Positions 45,744 through 53,919 are shown, counted from the stretch's first letter. The stretch: DNA of 64,000 nucleotides from Exiguobacterium sp. SL-9 (GCF_004336985.1 NZ_SJUO01000002.1:496001-560000); one strand, 5' to 3'. Translations and numbers: made by a program. Notes: generated by a model not told the origin, from the letters alone.

Positions 45744-46114
45744 GCTTGCTTCGCGAGTTTCATCGCTTCCTTCCACGTGTCGCGGAGCTCGGTCGTGAAG
45801 TCGAGTACTTCGTCGAGGATGGTCGTATCGTTTTGGATGTTCGCATCGACGAGACGACGCCACATGTACTCATAGAGCGAATCTAAATTCGCCGAGATAG
45901 CAACGTCTTTATTTAACGTCAAGCGCATTTCTTGAAAGATGGCTTGTGTCTTTTGGATGTTCTTATTCTTCAAATCTGGATTCCCTTGCTCGATGGCGAG
46001 TTTGGCAAGGCGCATGAACTTGAGCGCCCCGTCATACAGCATGAGCGTGAGTTCCTGTGGATTCGCGGTCGTGACCGCATTGTTTTGATATGCTGCATAT
46101 GGGTTGGCTACCAT
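45740..46114 (-). CDS. fliS: Flagellin export chaperone FliS
   Basis: A 124-residue helical chaperone. NPYAAYQNNAVTTANPQELT and LMLYDGALKFMRLAKLAIE are the classical FliS N-terminus, and LDSLYEYMWRRLVDANIQND the third helix. It keeps flagellins unfolded in the cytoplasm and in Bacillus also helps FliW release. GAGGAGG precedes the ATG, 14 bases after fliD. Confidence 0.95.
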   Translation of the reverse strand: MVANPYAAYQNNAVTTANPQELTLMLYDGALKFMRLAKLAIEQGNPDLKNKNIQKTQAIFQEMRLTLNKDVAISANLDSLYEYMWRRLVDANIQNDTTILDEVLDFTTELRDTWKEAMKLAKQA

Positions 46115-46128
46115 TTAAATTCCTCCTC

Positions 46129-47802
46129 TTACATGCCTCCGCCTAAGAACTGTTGCAGTGAGGCGGCTTGTGAGTTCGCCTGGTTCATTGCCGTTTCCAT
46201 CGCTGCAAAGCGACGGTAGTAGGCGTTTTCTTTATCTACTAACAAGTCATTCAATCGCTTGATTCGTGTGTCGATATTTGTCATCTCACGACCCATTGAG
46301 TACGTCGGAGCACCGGCTCCCTCAGCTCCAGCAATTCGAGTGATTGATGACCTTGAGTTGGTCGCTGCATCACGAATTTGTGGAATCAATCCACTCTCTG
46401 GGTTTGTGAACAATTGATAAACTTGGTCCGGGTCTTTTTCAATGGCTGCTTTAAGTTTTTCTTCGTTCAGCACAATTTTCCCACCGTTGGTAAAGTCTGC
46501 CCCCGTCGAAAGACCAATTTGGAATAATTGTTTCATCTCGTCGTCATTCGTACTCGATGTCGCACTTGACCACTTACCGCGCATCGTGTCCATCGCACTA
46601 CGAACAATCGTATCACCACGAAGCATTCCACTCATCGCTTTTTCTTCCCACTTTTTAATTTCATCGTCAGAAAGTTCGTCACGTTGTGCTTGTGTAAGTG
46701 GTGCAAACGAGCGAAAGCGCTCTTCTCGGACCTTTTTATTCATAAGATCAATCGTCTCGTTATATTTATCGACAAAACCTTTGATGTTATCGAAAACTTT
46801 TTGGGTGTCGGTAGCAGCAGAGAGTGTTACCGCGCCAGACGCAAACTCTGATTTTAACGTGACTGTCATATTATCAATCGTGACCGTGTTCGAGCTCTGC
46901 GTCATCGGAATGCCATTCACTGTAAAACTAGCATCCGTTCCTGATTTCGGAAGATCGGCGGGAGCGATTCCAAAAGCAGCCTTCGTCATTGCATCAAATT
47001 CTATGATTGCATTTTCACCGGTCTGTTTTTGAGTGATTGATAGTTTACCGGAAATCGGTTCGAAAAATGCAGAAACACCTGATTCTTTTCCGTTCAATGC
47101 AGTAACTAGGTTCTCCATTGTGGCGTCTTCCGTTACCTTGATTGTCTGAAAGTCTCCGCCTTCAACGGAACGAATTTGAATCTGGTACCCAGATGTGTAG
47201 CTAGCCTTAAAGCCAGCCGGCACGTCCGAACCGTCATTCATCGTTACTTTCCCAGTTGCTCCATCATAAGTATAACTTGATGGATCAATAGGAGTGTTTG
47301 TTGCATCTTTTAAAGCAACTGTTGCTCCCGCTCTTGGTTTTGGAGAAAGTGTCCATTCTTTTGTTGCCGTCGATAGCGTTATTTCTTGAGTGGTGGATTG
47401 TAAGTTCATATCCGCGACTTTTGTTGTCTTCGTCACCGCAACTCCATTTTTATCTTTCGGCTCAACGACTTGAGTAGCAGCCGTTGCCAGTTGACTTACG
47501 GATTCAATGCGAATTGCCGTGTTCCCACTGGATGGCCCCGCTACGACCGAGACACGTGATTCATCGGATGAGCTAGATGTTTTTGCATAGAAGTTTCGAC
47601 TAAACATAAGATCGACAGCACTATTTCTAAGTGTCATAAGCGAGCGGTTAATCTCGCGATAAGCATCACGCTTCCATTCAGTCGTTTGTTTTTTTTGTTC
47701 AAGTTTATCGACTGGCATACGCTCTGCCTGCATCAATTGTTTGATGATTGAATCGGTATCAATTCCACTGGCAAGTCCGCCAAATCGGATTGGTGTCGTC
47801 AT
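46129..47802 (-). CDS. fliD: Flagellar filament cap protein FliD
   Basis: A 557-residue capping protein that helps flagellin subunits fold at the filament tip. The N-terminal domain begins IRFGGLASGIDTDSIIKQLM. The conserved C-terminal helices contain REMTNIDTRIKRLNDLLVDK and RRFAAMETAMNQANSQAASL. The exposed middle (about 100-400) is variable and more A/T-rich than the surrounding genes. GGGG before the ATG. Second gene after flaG (12 bases). Confidence 0.95.
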   Translation of the reverse strand: MTTPIRFGGLASGIDTDSIIKQLMQAERMPVDKLEQKKQTTEWKRDAYREINRSLMTLRNSAVDLMFSRNFYAKTSSSSDESRVSVVAGPSSGNTAIRIESVSQLATAATQVVEPKDKNGVAVTKTTKVADMNLQSTTQEITLSTATKEWTLSPKPRAGATVALKDATNTPIDPSSYTYDGATGKVTMNDGSDVPAGFKASYTSGYQIQIRSVEGGDFQTIKVTEDATMENLVTALNGKESGVSAFFEPISGKLSITQKQTGENAIIEFDAMTKAAFGIAPADLPKSGTDASFTVNGIPMTQSSNTVTIDNMTVTLKSEFASGAVTLSAATDTQKVFDNIKGFVDKYNETIDLMNKKVREERFRSFAPLTQAQRDELSDDEIKKWEEKAMSGMLRGDTIVRSAMDTMRGKWSSATSSTNDDEMKQLFQIGLSTGADFTNGGKIVLNEEKLKAAIEKDPDQVYQLFTNPESGLIPQIRDAATNSRSSITRIAGAEGAGAPTYSMGREMTNIDTRIKRLNDLLVDKENAYYRRFAAMETAMNQANSQAASLQQFLGGGM

Positions 47803-47814
47803 GATGTGCCCCCT

Positions 47815-48171
47815 TTATACACGCTCATCGAAGAGTTGGTTGAATTCCATGAATGCGGCGAAAAAGTCGAGCGACTTCTTGCTTGGAATTTCACGAATAA
47901 CTTCGTTGTTCGTATCAACGATTTGAATATAATAATCATTCAACTTTTCATGTTTCATAAATTTCAAACCGGTACGTTGTTGCTCTAATACTAGATTTGC
48001 TTTTTCGACTGCCGTCTCTAACTTGGTCACGTGTTGAGGCGTCGGGAGAATGACAATCCCTTCGTCAGCGAGTGCTTTTTGATTCGCTTCAACGAACACG
48101 TTTTTCGTTTGTTCATACGGCAAGACAGAAGAAGGTAAGTGAAGCCGTACTTCAGAAATGATCGGATTCAT
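47815..48171 (-). CDS. flaG: FlaG protein
   Basis: A 118-residue protein. The C-terminal domain LKFMKHEKLNDYYIQIVDTN followed by NEVIREIPSKKSLDFFAAF is the FlaG fold, involved in filament length control in other bacteria. GAGGAG with AGAAGCTT spacing precedes the ATG. First gene of flaG-fliD-fliS-fliT behind a SigD-type promoter. Confidence 0.92.
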   Translation of the reverse strand: MNPIISEVRLHLPSSVLPYEQTKNVFVEANQKALADEGIVILPTPQHVTKLETAVEKANLVLEQQRTGLKFMKHEKLNDYYIQIVDTNNEVIREIPSKKSLDFFAAFMEFNQLFDERV

Positions 48172-48208
48172 AAGCTTCTGCTCCTCATTTTCATTGTTCT
48201 CACATACT

Positions 48209-48235
48209 ATATCGGTTTACCTCACTTCATTTTTC
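48209..48235 (-). promoter_or_regulatory. SigD-type promoter of flaG-fliD-fliS-fliT
   Basis: ACCGATAT (48216-48209) differs at one base from GCCGATAT. GAAA lies exactly 15 bases upstream (48235-48232), one base off TAAA. Confidence 0.75.
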
Positions 48236-48411
48236 AGTTTTAATCACTGTTTAAACCTTATGTTTTAGTCAAACTCACTTTTCAAATTCCTAAACCTGAA
48301 ATCATACCTATCCCTGGCCTTTTTCTACAATGGTATTCTGACTATCAAGAATGAAATCGGGCATTAATAATATGGGATAGTAATTTAGTAGATCATTAAG
48401 GAGGGTCAATG

Positions 48412-48582
48412 ATGGAGTGGGATGAATTGACTGCGTTTGAGAAAAGTTTATTGTTAGGAATACTACTAGGAGATGGGACCATTACACGAACAAATACAAA
48501 AAGCGCCCCGAAGAATGGACTACAGTACCGCGAACATTTTTCAGTCAAACAAAAGGAAGATAGAGTCACCTATGCATATTAA
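48412..48582 (+). pseudogene. Truncated LAGLIDADG homing-endonuclease fragment
   Basis: 56 codons starting MEWDELTAFEKSLLLGILLG and continuing DGTITRTN, the first LAGLIDADG helix with its catalytic-type aspartate. It ends HFSVKQKEDRVTYAY then TAA. That matches the first 55 or so residues of LAGLIDADG endonucleases (LLGLLLGDG..., ...FSQSxKHxEY...), where well over 150 are expected. AAGGAGG lies 7 bases before the ATG. It stops exactly at the hag terminator and is A/T-rich. Probably the scar of a mobile intron, intein or free-standing endonuclease. Confidence 0.68.
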
Positions 48583-48620
48583 AAAATGTCCGTCCCTCAA
48601 AAATGAGAGGCGGACATTTT
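48583..48620 (-). terminator. Terminator of the flagellin array
   Basis: On the minus strand AAAATGTCCG pairs with CGGACATTTT, with CCTCTCA/TGAGGG forming the inner stem, followed by TTAATA. It is the only terminator in the four-gene array. Confidence 0.85.
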
Positions 48621-48664
48621 CATAGCCTGGTTCTAATGAATATTGGTTAAGAAAAAAGTAATTC

Positions 48665-49555
48665 TTAACGAAGAAGTTGAAGAACTGCTTGCGGCTGTTG
48701 GTTCGATTGGGCCATCATCGCCTGTGCCGCTTGGTTCAAGATGTTGTTCTTCGTGAAGTTCATCATCTCTTTCGCCATGTCGACGTCACGGATGCGTGAT
48801 TCTGCGGCTTGAAGGTTCTCAGCCGACGTGCTCAAGTTGTTGATTGTGTGCTCGAGACGGTTTTGGTTTGCACCGAGCAATGAACGTTCTGACGATACTC
48901 TTTCAATAGCAGTATTGATTGCTGTGATAGCAGTGTTAGCTGTTGCTTGCGTATTGACTGCGATTCCAGCTACTGTGACTGCTGCCGTTCCTCCTGTAGC
49001 TGCTGCACCACCTGCACCAGAAACACCTAATGTTTGTGCATCCATAGCTCCAATTTTAAGTGTAAGTGATTGTCCTGTGTTAGCGCCAATGTGGAACGTT
49101 AAATCTGCAGCGTTAGTAACACCAGAACCAGTACTTGCAGAACCATCAAGTAATTTTTTCGTGTTAAATTCTGTGTTGTTAGCAATACGCGTGATTTCTT
49201 TTGCTAACTCGTCTACCTCTTTTTGGATTTCGCCACGATCTGTATTCGTGTTCGTGTCATTCGACGATTGAACCGCAAGCTCACGCATGCGTTGGAGGAT
49301 CGAGTGCGTCTCGTTCAAGGCGCCCTCTGCCGTCTGGATCAACGAGATGCCGTCCTGCGCGTTCTTCGCTCCCATGTCGAGACCACGGATTTGGCCGCGC
49401 ATCTTCTCAGAGATGGCGAGGCCGGCCGCGTCGTCGCCGGCACGGTTGATGCGAAGACCTGAAGACAATTTCTCCATCGCTTTGCCCGTCTGTGCCGTGT
49501 TGAACGACATGTTGCGGTGCGCGTTCATCGAGTTAAGGTTGTGGTTGATAATCAT
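48665..49555 (-). CDS. hag: Flagellin, array copy 1 (distal)
   Basis: A 296-residue flagellin. The D0/D1 helices are conserved ([40 protein letters not shown]; end [10 protein letters not shown]). The central loop (about 150-215) is rich in Ala, Gly, Thr and Val (GVSGAGGAAATGGTAAVTVA) and differs from the other copies. GGAGGGAACTTAAC sets the ATG at 49555. It follows a 68-bp spacer identical to those before copies 2 and 3. Its 3' end differs in sequence from copies 2-4. Confidence 0.95.
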   Translation of the reverse strand: MIINHNLNSMNAHRNMSFNTAQTGKAMEKLSSGLRINRAGDDAAGLAISEKMRGQIRGLDMGAKNAQDGISLIQTAEGALNETHSILQRMRELAVQSSNDTNTNTDRGEIQKEVDELAKEITRIANNTEFNTKKLLDGSASTGSGVTNAADLTFHIGANTGQSLTLKIGAMDAQTLGVSGAGGAAATGGTAAVTVAGIAVNTQATANTAITAINTAIERVSSERSLLGANQNRLEHTINNLSTSAENLQAAESRIRDVDMAKEMMNFTKNNILNQAAQAMMAQSNQQPQAVLQLLR

Positions 49556-49623
49556 GTTAAGTTCCCTCCATAGGTATGATTTGGCCAAGTCCTTTTGGCC
49601 ATCTTAGTTTATTGGCTTACTGC
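49556..49623 (-). repeat. 68-bp inter-flagellin spacer with CsrA-like hairpin (copy 1)
   Basis: The RNA hairpin TGGCCAA-AAGGAC-TTGGCCA (49601-49582) shows GGA in a six-base loop on a 7-bp stem. The Shine-Dalgarno ATGGAGGGA follows 12 bases later. Two GGA sites, one in a hairpin loop and one over the ribosome site, are the layout of CsrA-repressed hag leaders. Confidence 0.72.
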
Positions 49624-50466
49624 TTAACGAAGAAGTTGGAGCACAGCCTGTGGCTGTTGGTTCGATTGGGCCATCATCGCCTGTGCCGCTTGGTTCAAGA
49701 TGTTGTTCTTCGTGAAGTTCATCATCTCTTTCGCCATGTCGACGTCACGGATGCGTGACTCGGCAGCCTGGAGGTTCTCGGCTGACGTGCTCAAGTTGTT
49801 GATCGTGTGCTCGAGACGGTTTTGTGTGGCACCCAATTTCGAACGTTCTCCCGAGACAGTTTCGATTGCTGTATTGATTGTACCAATTGCTGTGTTTGCT
49901 AATGCTTGTGTAGAAACGTCAATCCCAACAGTCGTGGCTTCAGTAGCACCAGTAGCTACCGCTAAAGTAGTAGCATCCATTGCACCAATTGTTAGTGTCA
50001 GGCTTTGGCTAGCATTTGCTCCAATGTGGAACACTTTACCGTCTGCATCTGATCCATCAAGCAATTTCTGAGTGTTAAATTCTGTATTTGCAGAAATACG
50101 TGTAATTTCTTTTGCGAGCTGTGTAACTTCTTTTTGAATTTCGCCACGATCTGTCGTCGTGTTCGTGTCATTCGAAGATTGAACCGCAAGCTCACGCATG
50201 CGTTGGAGGATTGAGTGCGTCTCGTTCAAGGCGCCTTCTGCCGTTTGAATCATTGAAATGCCATCTTGTGCATTTTTAGAGGCCATGTCGAGACCACGGA
50301 TTTGGCCGCGCATCTTCTCAGAGATGGCGAGGCCGGCCGCGTCGTCGCCGGCACGGTTGATGCGAAGACCTGAAGACAATTTCTCCATCGCTTTGCCCGT
50401 CTGTGCCGTGTTGAACGACATGTTGCGGTGCGCGTTCATCGAGTTAAGGTTGTGGTTGATAATCAT
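49624..50466 (-). CDS. Flagellin, array copy 2
   Basis: A 280-residue flagellin with the same conserved termini as copy 1. The centre (about 140-195) is shorter and different ([20 protein letters not shown], then [20 protein letters not shown]). The first 90 codons and the last 50 or so are almost identical in DNA sequence to copies 1 and 3, while the middle diverges, suggesting gene conversion of the ends. Preceded by the 68-bp spacer. Confidence 0.95.
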   Translation of the reverse strand: MIINHNLNSMNAHRNMSFNTAQTGKAMEKLSSGLRINRAGDDAAGLAISEKMRGQIRGLDMASKNAQDGISMIQTAEGALNETHSILQRMRELAVQSSNDTNTTTDRGEIQKEVTQLAKEITRISANTEFNTQKLLDGSDADGKVFHIGANASQSLTLTIGAMDATTLAVATGATEATTVGIDVSTQALANTAIGTINTAIETVSGERSKLGATQNRLEHTINNLSTSAENLQAAESRIRDVDMAKEMMNFTKNNILNQAAQAMMAQSNQQPQAVLQLLR

Positions 50467-50534
50467 GTTAAGTTCCCTCCATAGGTATGATTTGGCCAAG
50501 TCCTTTTGGCCATCTTAGTTTATTGGCTTACTGC
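50467..50534 (-). repeat. 68-bp inter-flagellin spacer with CsrA-like hairpin (copy 2)
   Basis: Same sequence as the copy at 49556; the hairpin is at 50512-50493 and the Shine-Dalgarno at 50480-50475. Confidence 0.72.
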
Positions 50535-51425
50535 TTAACGAAGAAGTTGGAGCACAGCCTGTGGCTGTTGGTTCGATTGGGCCATCATCGCCTGTGCCGC
50601 TTGGTTCAAGATGTTGTTCTTCGTGAAGTTCATCATCTCTTTCGCCATGTCGACGTCACGGATGCGTGACTCGGCAGCCTGAAGGTTCTCGGCTGACGTG
50701 CTCAAGTTGTTGATCGTGTGCTCGAGACGGTTTTGGTTCGCCCCTAGTTTCGAACGTTCAGCTGATACCATTTCAATAGCATCATTTACAACTGTGATTG
50801 CAGCATTTGAACCATCCAGTAATCCACCAGTCGTAGTACCTACATCATCAACATTGGCAACTGCTAAATCAGTTAATTTGTCACCGGCGCCAGTGCCCAA
50901 AGTAGTACTGTCCATTTGAGAGATGCTTAGAACCAATGTTTGCCCTGCATTTGCTCCAATATGGAAGTTCAAATCAGCTGCTCCTGCAACACCTGAAGCT
51001 GCGTCCGCTTCACCATTTAAAAGTTTCTTTGTGTTGAACTCTGTGTCCGTTGAAATACGATCAATTTCTTCAATGAGTTGGTTGAACTCTTTTTGAAGCT
51101 CTTTACGATCAGTTAACGTGTTCGTATCATTCGAACCTTGAACTGAAAGTTCACGCATGCGTTGAAGGATCGAGTGCGTCTCGTTCAAGGCGCCCTCTGC
51201 CGTCTGGATCAACGAGATGCCGTCCTGCGCGTTCTTCGCTCCCATGTCGAGACCACGGATTTGGCCGCGCATCTTCTCAGAGATGGCGAGGCCGGCCGCG
51301 TCGTCGCCGGCACGGTTGATGCGAAGACCTGAAGACAATTTCTCCATCGCTTTGCCCGTCTGTGCCGTGTTGAACGACATGTTGCGGTGCGCGTTCATCG
51401 AGTTAAGGTTGTGGTTGATAATCAT
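50535..51425 (-). CDS. Flagellin, array copy 3
   Basis: A 296-residue flagellin. Conserved ends as in the other copies. The centre is acidic and distinctive (TGAGDKLTDLAVANVDDVGT), and residues 115-135 read DRKELQKEFNQLIEEIDRIS rather than [20 protein letters not shown]. Preceded by the third 68-bp spacer. Confidence 0.95.
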   Translation of the reverse strand: MIINHNLNSMNAHRNMSFNTAQTGKAMEKLSSGLRINRAGDDAAGLAISEKMRGQIRGLDMGAKNAQDGISLIQTAEGALNETHSILQRMRELSVQGSNDTNTLTDRKELQKEFNQLIEEIDRISTDTEFNTKKLLNGEADAASGVAGAADLNFHIGANAGQTLVLSISQMDSTTLGTGAGDKLTDLAVANVDDVGTTTGGLLDGSNAAITVVNDAIEMVSAERSKLGANQNRLEHTINNLSTSAENLQAAESRIRDVDMAKEMMNFTKNNILNQAAQAMMAQSNQQPQAVLQLLR

Positions 51426-51493
51426 GTTAAGTTCCCTCCATAGGTATGATTTGGCCAAGTCCTTTTGGCCATCTTAGTTTATTGGCTTACTGC
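51426..51493 (-). repeat. 68-bp inter-flagellin spacer with CsrA-like hairpin (copy 3)
   Basis: Same sequence as the two other spacers; the hairpin is at 51471-51452 and the Shine-Dalgarno at 51439-51434. No terminator or promoter is visible in it, so the array is read through. Confidence 0.72.
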
Positions 51494-52303
51494 TTAACGA
51501 AGAAGTTGGAGCACAGCCTGTGGCTGTTGGTTCGATTGGGCCATCATCGCCTGTGCCGCTTGGTTCAAGATGTTGTTCTTCGTGAAGTTCATCATCTCTT
51601 TCGCCATGTCGACGTCACGGATGCGTGACTCGGCAGCCTGGAGGTTCTCGGCTGACGTGCTCAAGTTGTTGATCGTGTGCTCGAGACGGTTTTGTGTGGC
51701 ACCCAATTTCGAACGTTCTCCCGAGACAGTTTCAATCGCTGTATTGATTGTAGTGATTGCTGTGTTTGCTCCTGCTTGAGTTGCAATAGTAACAGCACCA
51801 ACTGCGAGACCTACAGAACCCATGTTAGCCACAGTTAAGTTCAAGTTCTGGTCTTGGTTTGCCCCAATATGGAAATTTCCGTTGAACGTTCCGTTCAATA
51901 ATTTCTTAGTGTTAAATTCTGTATCTGTTGCAATTCGATCAATTTCTAGAATTAATTGTCCAACTTCTTTTTGCATTTCAGTACGATCAGTATTTGTGTT
52001 TGTATCGCTAGCAGATTGAACTGAAAGTTCACGCATACGTTGAAGGATTGAATGTGTCTCGTTCAATGCGCCTTCAGCAGTTTGAATTAATGAAATGCCA
52101 TCTTGTGCATTTTTCGAAGACATATCAAGACCACGAATTTGCCCGCGCATTTTTTCAGAAATTGCGAGACCTGCTGCATCGTCACCAGCACGGTTGATGC
52201 GAAGACCTGAAGACAATTTCTCCATCGCTTTGCCAGTTTGTGCTGTGTTGAATGACATGTTGCGGTGTGCGTTCATCGAGTTAAGGTTGTGATTGATAAT
52301 CAT
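51494..52303 (-). CDS. Flagellin, array copy 4 (promoter-proximal)
   Basis: A 269-residue flagellin and the shortest copy; the centre is reduced (LLNGTFNGNFHIGANQDQNL). Protein ends match the others, but its 5' third uses clearly more A/T-rich synonymous codons than copies 1-3, while its 3' end is nearly identical to copies 2 and 3. The ATG at 52303 has GGAGGGAACTTAAC. The open frame extends to 52420 through the leader and is not coding. It has the SigD promoter and a distinct leader of about 115 bases, so it is probably the most highly expressed copy. Confidence 0.95.
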   Translation of the reverse strand: MIINHNLNSMNAHRNMSFNTAQTGKAMEKLSSGLRINRAGDDAAGLAISEKMRGQIRGLDMSSKNAQDGISLIQTAEGALNETHSILQRMRELSVQSASDTNTNTDRTEMQKEVGQLILEIDRIATDTEFNTKKLLNGTFNGNFHIGANQDQNLNLTVANMGSVGLAVGAVTIATQAGANTAITTINTAIETVSGERSKLGATQNRLEHTINNLSTSAENLQAAESRIRDVDMAKEMMNFTKNNILNQAAQAMMAQSNQQPQAVLQLLR

Positions 52304-52420
52304 GTTAAGTTCCCTCCATAGGTTTGAGTTTTTTCCGCTCTTCCAAATCCATTTGTCCGAGCATACAAGGCTTAGGCCGGCCCTTGCCTTGCAAATGTTG
52401 GAACGTTTTATCGTTTCCAT
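52304..52420 (-). promoter_or_regulatory. Leader of the flagellin array with GGA motifs
   Basis: The untranslated leader contains several GGA motifs. One is within CAAATGGATTTG, a small stem with GGA at the loop. One is at TTTGGAAGAG, and one is over the Shine-Dalgarno (CTATGGAGGGA). CAAGGC/GCCTTG also forms a hairpin. With csrA and fliW at 60.8-61.5 kb, CsrA control of translation is likely. It differs from the 68-bp spacers except for the final 20 or so bases. Confidence 0.5.
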
Positions 52421-52425
52421 ACTCT

Positions 52426-52452
52426 ATATCGGAATCTACAGGTATCTGTTTA
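52426..52452 (-). promoter_or_regulatory. SigD promoter of the flagellin array
   Basis: TAAA (52452-52449), 15 bases, then TCCGATAT (52433-52426). -35 is perfect and -10 differs at one base from the SigD consensus TAAA-N15-GCCGATAT. Confidence 0.88.
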
Positions 52453-52505
52453 GTCATTATCCAAAAAAGTTACACATTCTGACTACTTCTCTTCAATTTG
52501 AATAG

Positions 52506-52528
52506 AAAAACGACCCATCACTGGGCCG
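52506..52528 (-). terminator. Terminator of the chemoreceptor gene
   Basis: On the minus strand CGGCCCA pairs with TGGGTCG (one G-U) around GTGA, followed by five T. Confidence 0.8.
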
Positions 52529-52535
52529 CTCCTCC

Positions 52536-53828
52536 TTACACTTCCACCTTCACTTGTTCCGTCTCATTCTGCAAACTCTCGGCGACACGGACGAGCTCTG
52601 TCATCGCACCGTTCACTTCACCGAGACTCGCAGCTTGTTGGCTCGCGGCTGACGTGACTTCCGTCGCGTAGCGTGACGCCTCTTCGACCATACCGACGAT
52701 TCCAGCCGAGTTCGTGACGACAGAGTCGATTTGGCCACGTGACTCATCCAAGAGCGCATCGACCGAATGGACGTGGCTGTACACTTCGTTCGCCGAGTTG
52801 TGAATCGACGCGAACGCGCCGCCCGCCTTCTCGACGAGACCGACGCCCGTCTCCACTTCCGCTTTCACGTTCGCCATCGATGACGACGTGTCGCCGACGA
52901 GACGTTTGACGTCGACAATCAAATCCGTGATCTCTTGCGTCGAGTTCGCCGTCTGTTCGGCGAGCTTCTTGACCTCGGCCGCGACGACCGCGAATCCACG
53001 TCCATGTTCACCGGCCCGAGCTGCTTCAATCGATGCGTTCAAGGCAAGCAAGTTCGTCTGCGCCGAGATATCACTGATGACGTCCGTGATGCGCGAGATT
53101 TCGCCTGTCATTTCTGTCAACTTGCTGTTGAGCGTCGACGACTGCTCGACCTTGCCGGCGATCGCATGCATCGCATCGACCGACGACGAGGCGAGGCCTT
53201 TGCCGCTCTCTGCCTCTTGTTGCATCTCACTCGCTGATTCGAGCGCCGAGCCCATCTCTTGACGAATGTTCTCCATCGTCCGAGCGACGGCACCGAGCAA
53301 ATCCATCGAGCTGTATGTTGCGTTGACGTTATCCTCGAGCATCTTGTTCAAGGCGTCCATCGCTTGGCGAATGTTCTCACCGGCGATATTCCCTTCTTGA
53401 ACCGCTGCCGCGATCTCTTGCGCCGAACCGGTGAGCTGGTCCGCCGTATAGCGCATGTTCGTCCCTTGTTCCCGCAGATGTCCGACCATGTTGTCCATCG
53501 ACAGAAGCAGACGTCCCATCTCTGAACGGTCTGTCGTCGTCTCGCTCGCGAACACGACCGTCAAATCACCGTTCCCGACTTCGACCGCCTTATCTGACGC
53601 CGATTCGATCGCCTTGAGCGGGCGACGGGCGATCAAGTAGATGACAGCGCCACCTAAACCTGAGATGAGCAACGCCACAGCCGTCCCGACGAGCATGACC
53701 TGACCTTTCGCCATCTCGAGCTCCGTGAGCAGCAAGAGCGTGATCAAGCCGACCGCTCCGCCCGTAATAAAGGATGTGACCAAAATCCAAGCGAGCAGTT
53801 GGGTCGTAAAGTTTTTGAATAGCTTCAC
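52536..53828 (-). CDS. Methyl-accepting chemotaxis protein without extracellular sensor domain
   Basis: A 430-residue chemoreceptor-like protein. Two membrane segments ([40 protein letters not shown]) are joined by only about 15 residues, so no periplasmic-type sensor exists. A HAMP domain and a signalling domain follow, with the highly conserved hairpin tip [20 protein letters not shown] and [20 protein letters not shown]. It may sense membrane state or cytoplasmic signals. AGGAGG with an 8-base spacer selects a GTG at 53828 over the ATG at 53855. Confidence 0.92.
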   Translation of the reverse strand: MKLFKNFTTQLLAWILVTSFITGGAVGLITLLLLTELEMAKGQVMLVGTAVALLISGLGGAVIYLIARRPLKAIESASDKAVEVGNGDLTVVFASETTTDRSEMGRLLLSMDNMVGHLREQGTNMRYTADQLTGSAQEIAAAVQEGNIAGENIRQAMDALNKMLEDNVNATYSSMDLLGAVARTMENIRQEMGSALESASEMQQEAESGKGLASSSVDAMHAIAGKVEQSSTLNSKLTEMTGEISRITDVISDISAQTNLLALNASIEAARAGEHGRGFAVVAAEVKKLAEQTANSTQEITDLIVDVKRLVGDTSSSMANVKAEVETGVGLVEKAGGAFASIHNSANEVYSHVHSVDALLDESRGQIDSVVTNSAGIVGMVEEASRYATEVTSAASQQAASLGEVNGAMTELVRVAESLQNETEQVKVEV

Positions 53829-53863
53829 TATGAGTTCCTCCTCTGTGTAATTCATCACCTTCT

Positions 53864-53889
53864 ATATCGTCCGATTGCCAGCTTTTGTA
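53864..53889 (-). promoter_or_regulatory. SigD-type promoter of the chemoreceptor gene
   Basis: GACGATAT (53871-53864) differs at one base from GCCGATAT. TACA lies 14 bases upstream (53889-53886), one base off TAAA and one base short in spacing. Confidence 0.6.
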
Positions 53890-53919
53890 TAGCGTTTTCA
53901 GTTGAAGTTTTGGTCAATG

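Noticed and set aside
45744-45863. Upstream extension of fliT
   Set aside because: It lies inside fliS; the ATGA overlap at 45743 is the natural start.
49556-51493. Spaced repeats as a CRISPR array
   Set aside because: Only three 68-bp repeats about 0.9 kb apart, each between flagellin genes, with no cas genes.
51494-52420. Flagellin copy 4 with a 39-residue N-terminal extension
   Set aside because: The extension begins at the transcription start and is leader RNA. The real start MIINHNLN at 52303 has GGAGGG, the same as in the other three copies. The [11 protein letters not shown] extensions of copies 1-3 are likewise spacer sequence.
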